A stretch of DNA of 64,000 nucleotides, from the NCBI GenBank assembly GCA_964351395.1, contig CAYGOF010000017.1:1-64000 (forward strand). Reading direction: 5' to 3'. The stretch comes from Imperialibacter sp964351395 (GTDB taxonomy: Bacteria; Bacteroidota; Bacteroidia; Cytophagales; Cyclobacteriaceae). Below the pieces are notes generated by a model. It saw only the letters and a list, made by a program, of their open reading frames with translations. It was not told where the DNA came from and did no database searches. The translations under genes and the position numbers were made by a program. Positions 27,452-36,136 of this stretch are shown piece after piece. Within the stretch, counting starts at the first letter, position 1, and each line of letters starts with the position of its first letter.

Positions 27452-27805
27452 TCAACTGTAGGCCTCCCCAAAAGTCAGCAACGTACCGTTCGGATCGCTG
27501 ATCGAAAATTCCTTTTGCCCCCAGGGCTGGCTCAGCAGCGGTGTTACCCTGAAGGAAGGCTTGGCGTTTCGGTAAGCGTCGTAAAGGGCCTCAATCCCAC
27601 CGTCCAGCCGCACGTAAATCATAAAGTCCGACTTGGCAGGCACGATGGTAGGAAAGGAGAAAAAGTGCAGCTCAATGCTGTCTTTGTCCATGATCAGATA
27701 ATCACCATAGTCGGACCGTAGCGTGAAGCCGAGTTGGTTCACGTAGAAAGCGATGGTTTGCTGCTTATTTATAAATGGGAGCTTGGGGACAACGGAAGTG
27801 AGCAT
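27452..27805 (-). CDS. VOC-family bleomycin-resistance-like protein
   Basis: A 117-residue single-module VOC protein. It shows the N-terminal module LPFINKQQTIAFYVNQLGFTLRSDYGDYLIMDKDSIELHF pattern (first 55 residues) and the closing EFSISDPNGTLLTFGE strand with a Glu that would bind metal or ligand. This arrangement is common in bleomycin-binding-like proteins of Bacteroidota, which mostly have unknown substrates. It is a single gene, 106 bases downstream of the acetyl esterase start region on the same strand. Confidence 0.85.
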   Translation of the reverse strand: MLTSVVPKLPFINKQQTIAFYVNQLGFTLRSDYGDYLIMDKDSIELHFFSFPTIVPAKSDFMIYVRLDGGIEALYDAYRNAKPSFRVTPLLSQPWGQKEFSISDPNGTLLTFGEAYS

Positions 27806-27910
27806 ATTCTCTTTTTTAATCCAAGTTAATTACGTTCTTAAAAAGGCACACTTGATCGGAATAAAGAAGTTTGGTGCACGTTCGTTTATCCGACAGCGAA
27901 AATCAATAAA

Positions 27911-29203
27911 CTATTGCTTAAGCTTCCCGAACAGCCATTCGTTTTTCAATACCCCCTGCTCAGGAAATGTCCAGTGCTGGGTTTCCTGGAACACATGCAA
28001 CTCCTTGGGTGCCTTGATCACATTGTAGGCCGCAAAGGTAGACGTGGGTGAGCACACATTGTCATTATAGCCCCAGCTGTACCAGCCCGGCTGTTTCACA
28101 AACCTGGCAAAGTTCACCACGTCGAAATACTTCGACGTTTCTATCTTCTCGGGTTTGTTGGTAAAGTCGTCCACAAAAATCTGGGGCCAGCCCCCTGCCC
28201 TGCCGCTGAGGAAACCCGTCATGTCAGATAGCGCAGGGTAAAAAGCAGCCAGGTAGTCAATGCGGCTGTCCAAAGCCGCCGTTACGATGGAAAGGGCGCC
28301 GCCCTGGCTTCCTCCGGTGACGCCGATATGCTCCCCGTCGAAGCTGTCGAGGGTTTCAATAAAGTCGACGGCCCGCACACAGCCCAGGTAGACCCTGCGG
28401 TAGTAGGCATTGTCCTTATCGTCGAGGTTAAAACCCCAGTAATTCCTGAGAGCACCCTGGGCCAGGTCGGTGTACACGCCGGGATCCAGATTAACGGGGA
28501 TGCCGTGGATGCCAATAGTGAACGACACAAAGCCGGCCTCCGCTTCAGTCACCTCGCCATAGTAAGGCCTGATGCCAGCCCCAGGCACGTGCAAAATGGC
28601 CGGGTACTTGCCTGGCTTTTTGGGTTGGGTCAGGATACCATAAATCTTGCCCTGTACATTATCAATCTTCACATGGTACACATCCACCTTGTCGGTGCAG
28701 CGCTCGGGCATAAGGGTGAGCACAGGGTTCACCGGTATTTTGGCCAGCTCTTCTTTGCCTTTGTTCCAGAAGGCCTCGAAGTCGGCGGGTAGTGTGGTGG
28801 TGGGCGCTATTTTATCCGGTGCAAAACCGGCAGTAGCATAGGAAGAATACTTTTTGCCGTCGACCTCCACAGAAGCCGTGCAGCGCAAAAACCCCGGCTG
28901 ACTGAATTTGGCTGCCTTCACCTTCACGGCTCCGTTTTTGAGCGTGAGCGTGCCTTCGTCCCAGAGTTTGAGCTCCCGGTAGCCAGGGTCAGGCCCAATG
29001 GTATAGTTGATGGTGATCCCGTCCATGACCACATTGTGTTTCAGCACGGTGATGGAAAATTCTGCCTGCTCCCCTACCTGGTAGTTCCAGTCGGCATGGT
29101 TGGGGGTAACAATCACTTCCACCAGCTCCTGGCGGGGCTGGGCCTGCAGGTAGCAGCTGACGAGCAGGGTAAGCAATACAAAAAGGGAGGTTTTGCGGTT
29201 CAT
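27911..29203 (-). CDS. Acetylxylan esterase / cephalosporin-C deacetylase family (CE7)
   Basis: A 430-residue secreted alpha/beta hydrolase. The start at ATG 29203 (MNRKTSLFVLLTLLVSCYLQAQ) gives a signal peptide; an upstream ATG adds ten residues that disturb it. Residues 20-125 are a beta-sandwich-like N-terminal domain, and 130-430 the AXE1 domain with the nucleophile motif GGSQGG (Ser299), the Asp in FVDDF/NDNVCSP and the catalytic His in FQETQHWTF. CE7 enzymes remove acetyl groups from xylo-oligosaccharides. It lies next to a broken esterase gene at 29535 in divergent orientation and within 4 kb of a CE15 esterase. Confidence 0.88.
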   Translation of the reverse strand: MNRKTSLFVLLTLLVSCYLQAQPRQELVEVIVTPNHADWNYQVGEQAEFSITVLKHNVVMDGITINYTIGPDPGYRELKLWDEGTLTLKNGAVKVKAAKFSQPGFLRCTASVEVDGKKYSSYATAGFAPDKIAPTTTLPADFEAFWNKGKEELAKIPVNPVLTLMPERCTDKVDVYHVKIDNVQGKIYGILTQPKKPGKYPAILHVPGAGIRPYYGEVTEAEAGFVSFTIGIHGIPVNLDPGVYTDLAQGALRNYWGFNLDDKDNAYYRRVYLGCVRAVDFIETLDSFDGEHIGVTGGSQGGALSIVTAALDSRIDYLAAFYPALSDMTGFLSGRAGGWPQIFVDDFTNKPEKIETSKYFDVVNFARFVKQPGWYSWGYNDNVCSPTSTFAAYNVIKAPKELHVFQETQHWTFPEQGVLKNEWLFGKLKQ

Positions 29204-29252
29204 GGCGTAGGTGTTAGGGTGTATGGGAATCATTTACCTTTTCAATATAGCA

Positions 29253-29400
29253 GGATAAATGGAGATCTGGGCTGACACAGTTAATGTAATACTCGCCATG
29301 GGATAGATATCCCGCTTGATTAGTACCTCAGCTTTCTCACTCAGCCAGCTCGCTTAGCCTTCTCGCTCAGCGATGCCCTTCACAACATGTCGGGGAGCGA
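29253..29400 (+). repeat. Left copy of direct repeat pair flanking esterase pseudogene
   Basis: Two segments recur downstream of the pseudogene. Segment A (29253-29293, starting ggataaatggaga and containing gggctgacacagttaatg) recurs at 30691-30733. Segment B (about 29300-29399, ending atgtcggggagcg, with cctcagct and agcgatgcccttc) recurs with a gap at 30616-30689. The order is A-B here and B-A on the right. Segment B begins with the GGGATAGATATCCC hairpin. Confidence 0.75.
29300..29313. repeat. GGGAT..ATCCC hairpin (REP-like)
   Basis: GGGATAGATATCCC folds into a 5-bp stem with loop agat; it is one of four GGGAT(N3-4)ATCCC elements in the window's intergenic DNA. Confidence 0.45.
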
Positions 29401-29534
29401 AGTTTTGTGTTCTATCAATCATTCTTTAGACTTGTGTAAGACACTTGTGCGTTGGTCAGAAAACCCCTATCCGTACCACGCTCAAGCGGCAACATGAAAA
29501 GAAACCATACCAACAAACTTCACAGATACATCCA

Positions 29535-30433
29535 ATGAGAAAAATAACGGCCGGCGCGATCCTCTTTTGTCTATTGCCATTTTTGGTGGAGGCTCAGGAA
29601 ATCATTGACCTTTACAGTGGTCCCATTCCCAATTCGAAGGTAAAGGCATCAAAGGAAACCGATCCGCCTGTTTTCAGAGGGATGTACCGCAAATCGGCAT
29701 TTCCTACGCTTGAAGTATACCTGGCGACCCGGCAAAATCCACCGGAGCGGCGGTCATCATTTGTCCCGGAGGTGGCTATAGTGTCATCGTGTATGAGGGG
29801 GAAGGGGTATCTACCGCCAAAGAACTAGCCAGGAACGGCATGACTGCTTTTGTTCTCAAATACAGGCTGCCCAGCGACTCCACGATGGTAGACAAAGCCA
29901 TTGGTCCCCTGCAGGACGCTCAACAAGCGATGAAAGTGGTACGGGAGCGGGCGAAAGACTGGCATATTGACGCGAACAAGATCGGTATCATGGGTTTTTC
30001 CGCGGGTGGCCACCTCGCTGCTACCGGCGCCACGCATTATAAAAATGCCCTTATCGAAAACAAAAACGAAACGAGTCTGCGCCCCGATTTTCAGGTGCTT
30101 GTTTACCCGGTGATCAGTATGGGTGATAGCCTCACGCATGCCGACTCCCGGAAAAAGCTACTGGGCAGCGATCCGTCGGCTGCCTCCATCAACGATTTCT
30201 CCAATGAACTACAGGTGACGGCAGACTCACCCCCTGCGTACATCACCTTCGCCACCGACGATCAATTAGTGGATGTAGATAATGGTATTACCTACTTTGA
30301 AGCACTCAGGCATCACAAAGTGGATGTAGAAATGCATATCTATTCTAAAGGCGGACACGGCTTTATTTTCCGTGAGAAAGGCTGGATTGATCCTTTGTTT
30401 CAATGGTTGCGGAAAAACAAATTAATCAATTAA
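29535..30433 (+). pseudogene. Secreted alpha/beta hydrolase (esterase), frameshifted
   Basis: The gene starts at ATG 29535 with a signal peptide (MRKITAGAILFCLLPFLVEAQ). The reading frame breaks near 29725: ctg-gcg-acc-cgg should read as LADPAK by comparison with the family, so one base is missing. In the next frame the protein continues without a gap through AAVIICPGGGYSVIVYEGEG (oxyanion loop), GFSAGGHLA (nucleophile Ser), the Asp region TDDQLVD and the catalytic His in GGHGF, to the stop at 30433. All catalytic elements are kept, so the event is recent, or a sequencing error. Such enzymes (BD-FAE/xylanase-esterase type) deacetylate glycans. Direct repeats flank it on both sides. Confidence 0.82.
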
Positions 30434-30736
30434 CATCATCAAAGGTGGGTTTTGAATACTGAAAATCATCCTACGCTATTGTAGCCTTCCCTAAAAATGT
30501 AACCTTCCCCTTTTTAGGACATAGCTAAATTCAACTTACCTCAGCAGCACTTCTCTGACAGAGTCGCAAATTTGGAAGAGCGATTAGTGCTGCGCTAGCG
30601 GAGCGAATAATTGGCGGGATAGATCTCTAGTTTTATTTGCACCTCAGCTCTCTCGCTTAGCGATGCCCTTCGGAATATGTCGGGGAGCGGGGATAAATGG
30701 AGACATATGGGCTGACACAGTTAATGAAATACTACC
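30434..30736. other. Intergenic region with hairpin and repeats
   Basis: Contains an 8-bp inverted repeat gcagcact (30544-30551) / agtgctgc (30586-30593) and then the right copy of the direct repeats (30616-30733). No gene was found. It separates the convergent esterase pseudogene and the coiled-coil membrane protein gene. Confidence 0.5.
30616..30733 (+). repeat. Right copy of direct repeat pair
   Basis: Segment B (30616-30689) and then segment A (30691-30733) repeat the sequences found at 29300-29399 and 29253-29293, in the same orientation but swapped order. Segment B here lacks about 25 bases of the left copy, and its leading hairpin is degraded (gggatagatctct). Confidence 0.75.
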
Positions 30737-31417
30737 TTATTTGAGTTTTGTCGCCTCCTTGAGAGATTCATCCAGTTCTTGAGCGGTCTGTTCTAAGAGC
30801 TGTTTGCATGTAGATTCAATTAGTTTGTTTTTTTCTCTTAAGGCCTTGGCCGTGGAAGATCTTAGTTCTGCAGCAGCCTTCAATTCAGGATTTTCTTTAA
30901 TATTCAAGATCACGTATAAATTATCACTACCACTGACAGACTTATAATCTTCACTTGCAATTTCATATTCAAAACTGAGGTGGAAAAACTCGTCAAGATC
31001 AACCAGCAAGTGATTAATTCTATCTTTCATTGTCTCATCATGATACAGACTCACTTCGAATTTGTTAACGTTGACCAAAAAAGGGTACATACCCTTCATC
31101 AATAAATTTCTTCGTTCAACTGATCTATAATTATGCGATCTTAGTGTCTTTAGTTGGTTGTCAAACTCCCTTGAAATCTTGTCAAGTTTTTCAGATCGGA
31201 ATTTATGTACCTGACTTCCTAAGGCCTGCCTTGAAATTAAGTTAGCAGTGTTAGAAAGCTCATTTGCTTGATTAGCAATTCGATTTGCTGTATCCGCCTG
31301 TTTTTCAATTTTGTTTAGGCGTTCCTGATTAATCAGCCAAGCAACAAATGTTCCTAAACCACTAAATACTGCGATTATGATTGCAGTTAATTCATATACT
31401 GTCATGTCGTCGGGCAT
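30737..31417 (-). CDS. Membrane-anchored coiled-coil protein, unknown
   Basis: A 226-residue protein. The frame is open from a TTG at 31444, but the ATG at 31417 (MPDDMTVYELTAIIIAVF) is preferred; the ATG at 31405 is also possible. One membrane segment (about residues 9-29) is followed by a long helical region with coiled-coil character (RLNKIEKQADTANRIANQANELSNTANLI and on to residue 100) and a mostly helical C-terminus. No family was recognised. Composition is distinctly AT-rich. The upstream intergenic region is almost entirely a long palindrome with attC-like ends, suggesting the gene arrived as a cassette. Confidence 0.75.
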   Translation of the reverse strand: MPDDMTVYELTAIIIAVFSGLGTFVAWLINQERLNKIEKQADTANRIANQANELSNTANLISRQALGSQVHKFRSEKLDKISREFDNQLKTLRSHNYRSVERRNLLMKGMYPFLVNVNKFEVSLYHDETMKDRINHLLVDLDEFFHLSFEYEIASEDYKSVSGSDNLYVILNIKENPELKAAAELRSSTAKALREKNKLIESTCKQLLEQTAQELDESLKEATKLK

Positions 31418-31435
31418 TGAAGTGGCAAGTTGATC

Positions 31436-31548
31436 GCCGAACAACTAAAATGAGTGTGCGCTCCAGCCGTTAGAAGCTCCGTAGTTGCATTTTCGCATTA
31501 TCCTTTCAAATGGCTTAGTTCGCACATTCATTTTAGTGTTTGGTGGGC
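31436..31548 (-). repeat. Long palindrome with attC-like ends
   Basis: Read on the minus strand, it starts with GCCCACC directly at the stop codon of the gene ending at 31549 and ends with GTTCGGC, close to the RYYYAAC/GTTRRRY core sites of integron attC elements. The arms ACTAAAATGAGTGTGCG (31444-31460) and CGCACATTCATTTTAGT (31521-31537) pair over 17 positions with a single G-U. The loop is about 60 bases. No integrase gene is in the window. It could instead be a plain mobile palindrome or terminator. Confidence 0.5.
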
Positions 31549-32580
31549 CTAATTAATTTCTTGTAGGGATGTAAATTCATACGCTGTTCTTAGGTCTATA
31601 AATTCCTCATCAAGAAGCATTTTTTCCCTAACCCTATCCCTATCAATTTTCATCGCCAATTTTAGGTATTCGATTACTTTATCCGGATTATTACTAAGGG
31701 CGTAGAAATGAGCTTTTGTGTAGTAAAATATCATTTGATCAGTCTCTCCATCGATCAGTTTCTCAGCAACTCTAAATTCACTCTCCGCTTCTTTAAACTT
31801 CCCAGTTCTGGCATAGGCCCGGGCTAAATTTGAATGCAATCCCGAAGCTTCCGGATGGAGATAAATGCCCTTTCTTAGAACTCTGATAGAATCTTCGCAC
31901 AATCCCATATCACAATATTCAACACCCTGAGACATAATATCATGCACTTTTCTTTGTTCTATTTCATTTTCTCGATCAAGTTGTTGGTTCAAATTTTTGA
32001 ACAATTTAATTGCTTTGCCAACACCAAAAATTAAAACAGCGAAAAGTATGATTGCTAATATAATGATGGTTACAATAATATAGATTGCTGTTGGAGAGAG
32101 TGAGTCATCCTTTTGCTCAAACTTTGTACCTAGAGAATCTACGCTCTTTAATTCAACTTTAATTCCAGAATTATTATCAATGTTTTCAGCTAGTAGTGAA
32201 ATATTGAATGACTCATATTGATGTAATGAAGCTACCTCGAAAATGATCTTATTTGAAGCTACTTGGTGAATCTGTGATTGAACGAGCAGGCTTGACGTTG
32301 ATATGTTCGGTTCTTTAATAGTAGCGTTCTCTGGCAGTGAGACTAAGAATAATACATCTGCTGCTGTTTTTCTACCAGTATTTCTAATTGAGTAATTCAG
32401 AATACCTATTTGGGTTGAATTATTTTCAAAAGCAGATACCGGAAATTCTTCGTAATACAATTCGGTTGAATCATTTGTATAGTTAAATACCAGAATTGCG
32501 ACTATTAATGACACAAGCCCTGTAATTACAGCCGTAACTATAATTTGGGTCCATTGTATGTTTAAATTCTTTTTTTCCAT
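31549..32580 (-). CDS. Membrane protein with C-terminal TPR repeats
   Basis: A 343-residue protein with two membrane segments (about 12-32 and 168-192) that bracket a beta-rich domain of about 130 residues, presumably periplasmic, followed by a cytosolic C-terminus with tetratricopeptide repeats (ASGLHSNLARAYARTGKFKEAESEFRVAEKL, MIFYYTKAHFYALSNNPDKVIEYLKLAMK). No named family was recognised. It is AT-rich relative to its neighbours and lies between two attC-like elements: GTTGGGC 13 bases before its ATG, and the palindrome beginning at its stop codon. That layout is what a single-gene integron-type cassette looks like. Confidence 0.8.
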   Translation of the reverse strand: MEKKNLNIQWTQIIVTAVITGLVSLIVAILVFNYTNDSTELYYEEFPVSAFENNSTQIGILNYSIRNTGRKTAADVLFLVSLPENATIKEPNISTSSLLVQSQIHQVASNKIIFEVASLHQYESFNISLLAENIDNNSGIKVELKSVDSLGTKFEQKDDSLSPTAIYIIVTIIILAIILFAVLIFGVGKAIKLFKNLNQQLDRENEIEQRKVHDIMSQGVEYCDMGLCEDSIRVLRKGIYLHPEASGLHSNLARAYARTGKFKEAESEFRVAEKLIDGETDQMIFYYTKAHFYALSNNPDKVIEYLKLAMKIDRDRVREKMLLDEEFIDLRTAYEFTSLQEIN

Positions 32581-32593
32581 GCAGTTTAATTAA

Positions 32594-32680
32594 GCCCAAC
32601 ACCCGCATAACACACACCAGTGCGTATACTCGCCTTACATCTTCCTGTCAGCAACGGGAAGATGAATCAACTTGTTAAGG
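32594..32680 (-). repeat. Possible attC-like remnant
   Basis: On the minus strand GTTGGGC (plus-strand GCCCAAC, 32594-32600) fits the GTTRRRY core exactly and sits just before the next gene. An 8-bp hairpin catcttcc (32638-32645) / ggaagatg (32657-32664) and a poor partner core (GTTAAGG, 32674-32680) follow. The two sides are unequal in length, so the call is weak. Confidence 0.3.
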
Positions 32681-32758
32681 TAATCCTTTTAGCGCTATTC
32701 TGATCATAGAACATCAAAAAATACATCTATTCCTGAAGAGTAAATTTCTTAGGATACC
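32681..32758. other. Intergenic remainder
   Basis: AT-rich sequence between the attC-like remnant and the small minus-strand frame at 32759; nothing recognised. Confidence 0.4.
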
Positions 32759-33046
32759 TCACTCCCTCTTCTCCGCATGGCTCACGCCAGCGCGGCGCAG
32801 CTCGTTGGCATCGGCTTTGGCAAACTTTAGCTGGCTTACACCCAGTTTCATGTCCTGGCTAAAGCGCAGGTGCAAGGTGGCCTTTTCGATGTTGCGTACC
32901 GTTACTTTGTCGGGGTCGCTCTCGCCCCGGTCAATATGGATGTGGAATTTGAGCAGGTGGAGGATGGTTCCCTCGGCGCCGCCGCCGCTATGGGTCGTGT
33001 CTGCACGTCCCATACCAACCAACTCTGGTATACTGTTGACTGCCAT
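32759..33046 (-). CDS. Small hypothetical protein (doubtful)
   Basis: A 95-residue frame on the minus strand, divergent from the VPS10 gene at 33110. Its composition and alternating pattern (ATLHLRFSQDMKLGVSQLKFAKA) look protein-like, and it is preferred over the opposite-strand frame 32805-33086, which is Ser/Trp/Pro-rich and lacks a plausible product. An in-frame stop lies immediately before the ATG. No family was recognised. It may be a real small protein, the C-terminal fragment of a lost gene, or noise. Confidence 0.35.
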   Translation of the reverse strand: MAVNSIPELVGMGRADTTHSGGGAEGTILHLLKFHIHIDRGESDPDKVTVRNIEKATLHLRFSQDMKLGVSQLKFAKADANELRRAGVSHAEKRE

Positions 33047-33109
33047 TCACAACTTCGGCATTTCACCTTTCCCATCTTTTAGTTAACTAGTCAAAAAAAG
33101 AGAATACGA

Positions 33110-36046
33110 ATGAACAACAAATCACTGATTAACCTTGCCTTCCTGCTGTTGTTGGCATTGCCACTTGCAGCACAAAAGAAAAAGGCCACACCTGCAGACG
33201 CTATACCAAAAGCTACCTTAGCTCCCGAGCGTTGGCAAGGTTACCAGCAAAGGCTAGACCTGCAGAAAAATTCGCTGGTAAAAAACATCCCCTTCCGTAA
33301 CGTGGGCCCAACAGTCATGAGCGGCCGTGTAGTTGACCTGGAAGTGGACCCCACTGATCCTACCCACTTTTATGTGGCCTATGCTTCAGGCGGATTGTGG
33401 GAGACCAAAAACAATGGCATCAGCTTCGATCCTATGTTCCAAAATGAAATAGTGATGTCGATTGGAGACATCGCTGTCGACTGGAACAGTGGCGCCATTT
33501 ACCTTGGTTCTGGAGAAAACAACTCCAGTCGTTCCTCTTATTCCGGCTATGGCGTTTTCAAAAGCACCGACAATGGCAAGACCTGGACAAACCTGGGATT
33601 GGAAGAAACCCAGCATATCGGCCGCATTGTGTTGCACCCCACCAACCCCAATACGTTTTGGGTAGCAGCCCTGGGTCATCTCTACTCCGACAATGCCGAA
33701 AGAGGCGTGTACAAAACCACCGACGGTGGAAAAACCTATGCCAAAACACTCTTCAGTAACGATAAATCAGGCGCCATTGAACTGGTGAAAGATCCTTCCA
33801 ACCCCGATATCTTGTTTGCGGCCCTCTGGCAAAAAGACCGTAAGGCATGGAACTTCGATGGTGCTGGTGAAGGTTCAGGGCTATACAAAAGTACCGACGG
33901 CGGCACAACCTGGACCAAAACCAATACTACCAACAGTGGCTTCCCCGACACGAAAGGAGTAGGAAGAATAGGCCTGGAAGTTTCAGTGTCCAATCCTTCG
34001 ATCGTGTACGCCATGCTTGACAACCAGGACTTCCGGGATAAGGAAGAAAAGAAAGGGGAAGAAGAAAAGGTAACCAAAGACCTGCTGAGAACCATTTCCA
34101 ACGCCGATTTTCTGGCGCTCGACAACAAAGACATCAATGCCTACCTCGACGCCAACCGCTTCCCACAGAAATATAATGCGCCCGACATCAAAAAGGACGT
34201 GGAAGCTGGTAAAGTAAAGCCTCTCGATTTGGTAGAATACACTGAAGATGCCAACTCATTGCTGTTTGACACGGAAGTGAAAGGCGGTGAAATGTACCGC
34301 TCCAACGACGGCGGTAAGACATGGTTCAAAACCCATACGGGTTATATCGAAGACCTGGTGTATAGCTATGGTTACTACTTTGGTCAGGTACGCATCGATG
34401 CAAAAGACCCTAACCACATATATACCATGGGCGTGCCCATCGTCCGTTCGCTCGATGGTGGCAAAACCTGGGAGTCGATCGACAATGACAATGTGCACAG
34501 CGATCACCACGCCCTTTGGGTCAATCCCAACCGCCCGGGTCATCTGATCCTCGGCAACGACGGTGGTATTAACATCTCCTACGACGATGGCAAGACCTGG
34601 AACAAGTGCAATCCCATTCCGCTGGGCCAGTTCTACTCAGTCACCTACGACATGGCCAAACCTTATAATGTATATGGTGGCCTGCAAGACAATGGCGTAT
34701 GGATGGGGCCAAGCACCTACGAAGCCAGCAATGGCTGGCAAGCTGAAGGTGAATACCCTTTTAAGTCGCTTTTCGGAGGTGATGGCATGCAGGTGCAAGT
34801 GGACTTCAGGGACAATATCACCTACTACACCGGCTTACAGTTTGGCAACTATATCCGTGGCAATTCACAAACCGGCGACCGCAAGCGGATCACCCCTTCT
34901 CATGATTTAGGCGAGAGGCCTTACCGCTGGAACTGGGAAACGCCCATTTTCCTAAGCAGGCACAACCAGGATGTGCTCTACATGGGCTCCAACCGCTTCC
35001 ATCGCAGCATGGACAAAGGAGACAGCTTCGAGACTTTGTCAGGTGACCTGACTGCCGGCGGCAAGAAAGGCAATGTAAGCTATGGAACGCTGACGGTCAT
35101 TGCTGAATCACCTACCCGTTTCGGCCTGCTTTACACTGGCAGCGACGACGGACTGATACATGTGAGTAAAGACGGCGGCTATAGCTGGACAAAAGCTGTA
35201 AACGGCTTGCCTCAGAATTTTTGGGTAAGCAATGTGGAGCCTTCCAAATTCAAAGAAAGCAGGGTCTACGCCTCGCTGAATGGCTACAGATGGGATAATT
35301 TTGATGCATTGATATATGTATCGGAAGACTATGGCAGCACATGGAAAAAGCTAGGTGCCAACCTACCTAAAGAGCCAGTCAATATCATCCGCGAAGATCC
35401 TGAAAATGAAAATGTGCTTTATGTGGGCACCGACCATGGTGTGTATGTGTCACTTGACAGAGGCACTACCTTCATGGCGCTGGACGGCGGCTTGCCGAAC
35501 GTAGCGGTGCACGACCTGGCCATTCACCCACGAGAGAAAGACCTTATCGTTGGCACACACGGTCGTTCAATTTATATTGGCAATGTGGCCCACCTGCAAA
35601 TGTTAACAGGGGAAGTTTTGGCTGAAGCACTTCATTTGTTTGATGCAGACAAGGTCACTTTCAGCGAAAGATGGGGTAATGCTGGCTATAGCCAATGGCG
35701 ACCAATGAATGAGCCAAGCCAAACACTGCCATTCTACGCTAAAGCTGGTGGCGATGTAATGCTCACCCTTACTTCCGATAAGGGCACCAAAGTCTACGAA
35801 ACTACAGTAAAAGCAGACAAAGGACTGAATTACTATGGGTATGACTTGTCGGTAAGCGACGCACAAGTAGATGCACTAAAAGCTGAACTGGGTGAAGAAA
35901 AAGCCAAAACAGTGAAGAAGGCCAACAATGGAAAAACCTACCTTGTGCCAGGCACTTATACTGTTACGGTCAGCCAGGGTGGTGCCACCTCTACCACTAA
36001 GCTGAAAATAGACGAGCCAAGAAAACGGCCGGAGAGGAAAGAATAA
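33110..36046 (+). CDS. Secreted VPS10/sortilin-type beta-propeller protein (copy 1)
   Basis: A 978-residue exported protein (signal peptide 1-21, LPLAAQ). Residues about 55-830 form a large propeller with many Asp-box (BNR) turns of the S-x-D-x-G-x-T-W type: STDNGKTW, TTDGGKTY, STDGGTTW, SNDGGKTW, SLDGGKTW, SYDDGKTW, SKDGGYSW, SEDYGSTW. This matches the VPS10/sortilin N-terminal and GH74-like fold often annotated as glycosyl hydrolase; the catalytic role is unproven. The C-terminal 140 residues form a beta-sandwich (GTYTVTVSQGG). Two paralogues lie at 39687 and 50410. A 19-bp inverted repeat follows the stop codon. Confidence 0.87.
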   Translation: MNNKSLINLAFLLLLALPLAAQKKKATPADAIPKATLAPERWQGYQQRLDLQKNSLVKNIPFRNVGPTVMSGRVVDLEVDPTDPTHFYVAYASGGLWETKNNGISFDPMFQNEIVMSIGDIAVDWNSGAIYLGSGENNSSRSSYSGYGVFKSTDNGKTWTNLGLEETQHIGRIVLHPTNPNTFWVAALGHLYSDNAERGVYKTTDGGKTYAKTLFSNDKSGAIELVKDPSNPDILFAALWQKDRKAWNFDGAGEGSGLYKSTDGGTTWTKTNTTNSGFPDTKGVGRIGLEVSVSNPSIVYAMLDNQDFRDKEEKKGEEEKVTKDLLRTISNADFLALDNKDINAYLDANRFPQKYNAPDIKKDVEAGKVKPLDLVEYTEDANSLLFDTEVKGGEMYRSNDGGKTWFKTHTGYIEDLVYSYGYYFGQVRIDAKDPNHIYTMGVPIVRSLDGGKTWESIDNDNVHSDHHALWVNPNRPGHLILGNDGGINISYDDGKTWNKCNPIPLGQFYSVTYDMAKPYNVYGGLQDNGVWMGPSTYEASNGWQAEGEYPFKSLFGGDGMQVQVDFRDNITYYTGLQFGNYIRGNSQTGDRKRITPSHDLGERPYRWNWETPIFLSRHNQDVLYMGSNRFHRSMDKGDSFETLSGDLTAGGKKGNVSYGTLTVIAESPTRFGLLYTGSDDGLIHVSKDGGYSWTKAVNGLPQNFWVSNVEPSKFKESRVYASLNGYRWDNFDALIYVSEDYGSTWKKLGANLPKEPVNIIREDPENENVLYVGTDHGVYVSLDRGTTFMALDGGLPNVAVHDLAIHPREKDLIVGTHGRSIYIGNVAHLQMLTGEVLAEALHLFDADKVTFSERWGNAGYSQWRPMNEPSQTLPFYAKAGGDVMLTLTSDKGTKVYETTVKADKGLNYYGYDLSVSDAQVDALKAELGEEKAKTVKKANNGKTYLVPGTYTVTVSQGGATSTTKLKIDEPRKRPERKE

Positions 36047-36057
36047 AGAATTCAGTA

Positions 36058-36136
36058 GTTAAATAGAAAAGAAAAAAGTCCAAGCCTATTCAGGCCGGGC
36101 AGGACGCATTGAACCAGTTTTTCTTTTCTATTTAAC
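36058..36136. repeat. 19-bp perfect inverted repeat after VPS10 gene
   Basis: gttaaatagaaaagaaaaa (36058-36076) and tttttcttttctatttaac (36118-36136) are exact reverse complements with a 41-base loop; the loop holds a small gcct-attc-aggc hairpin (36084-36095). It begins 12 bases after the stop codon at 36046. It may be a terminator, an RNA stability element or a small palindromic insertion. Confidence 0.7.
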
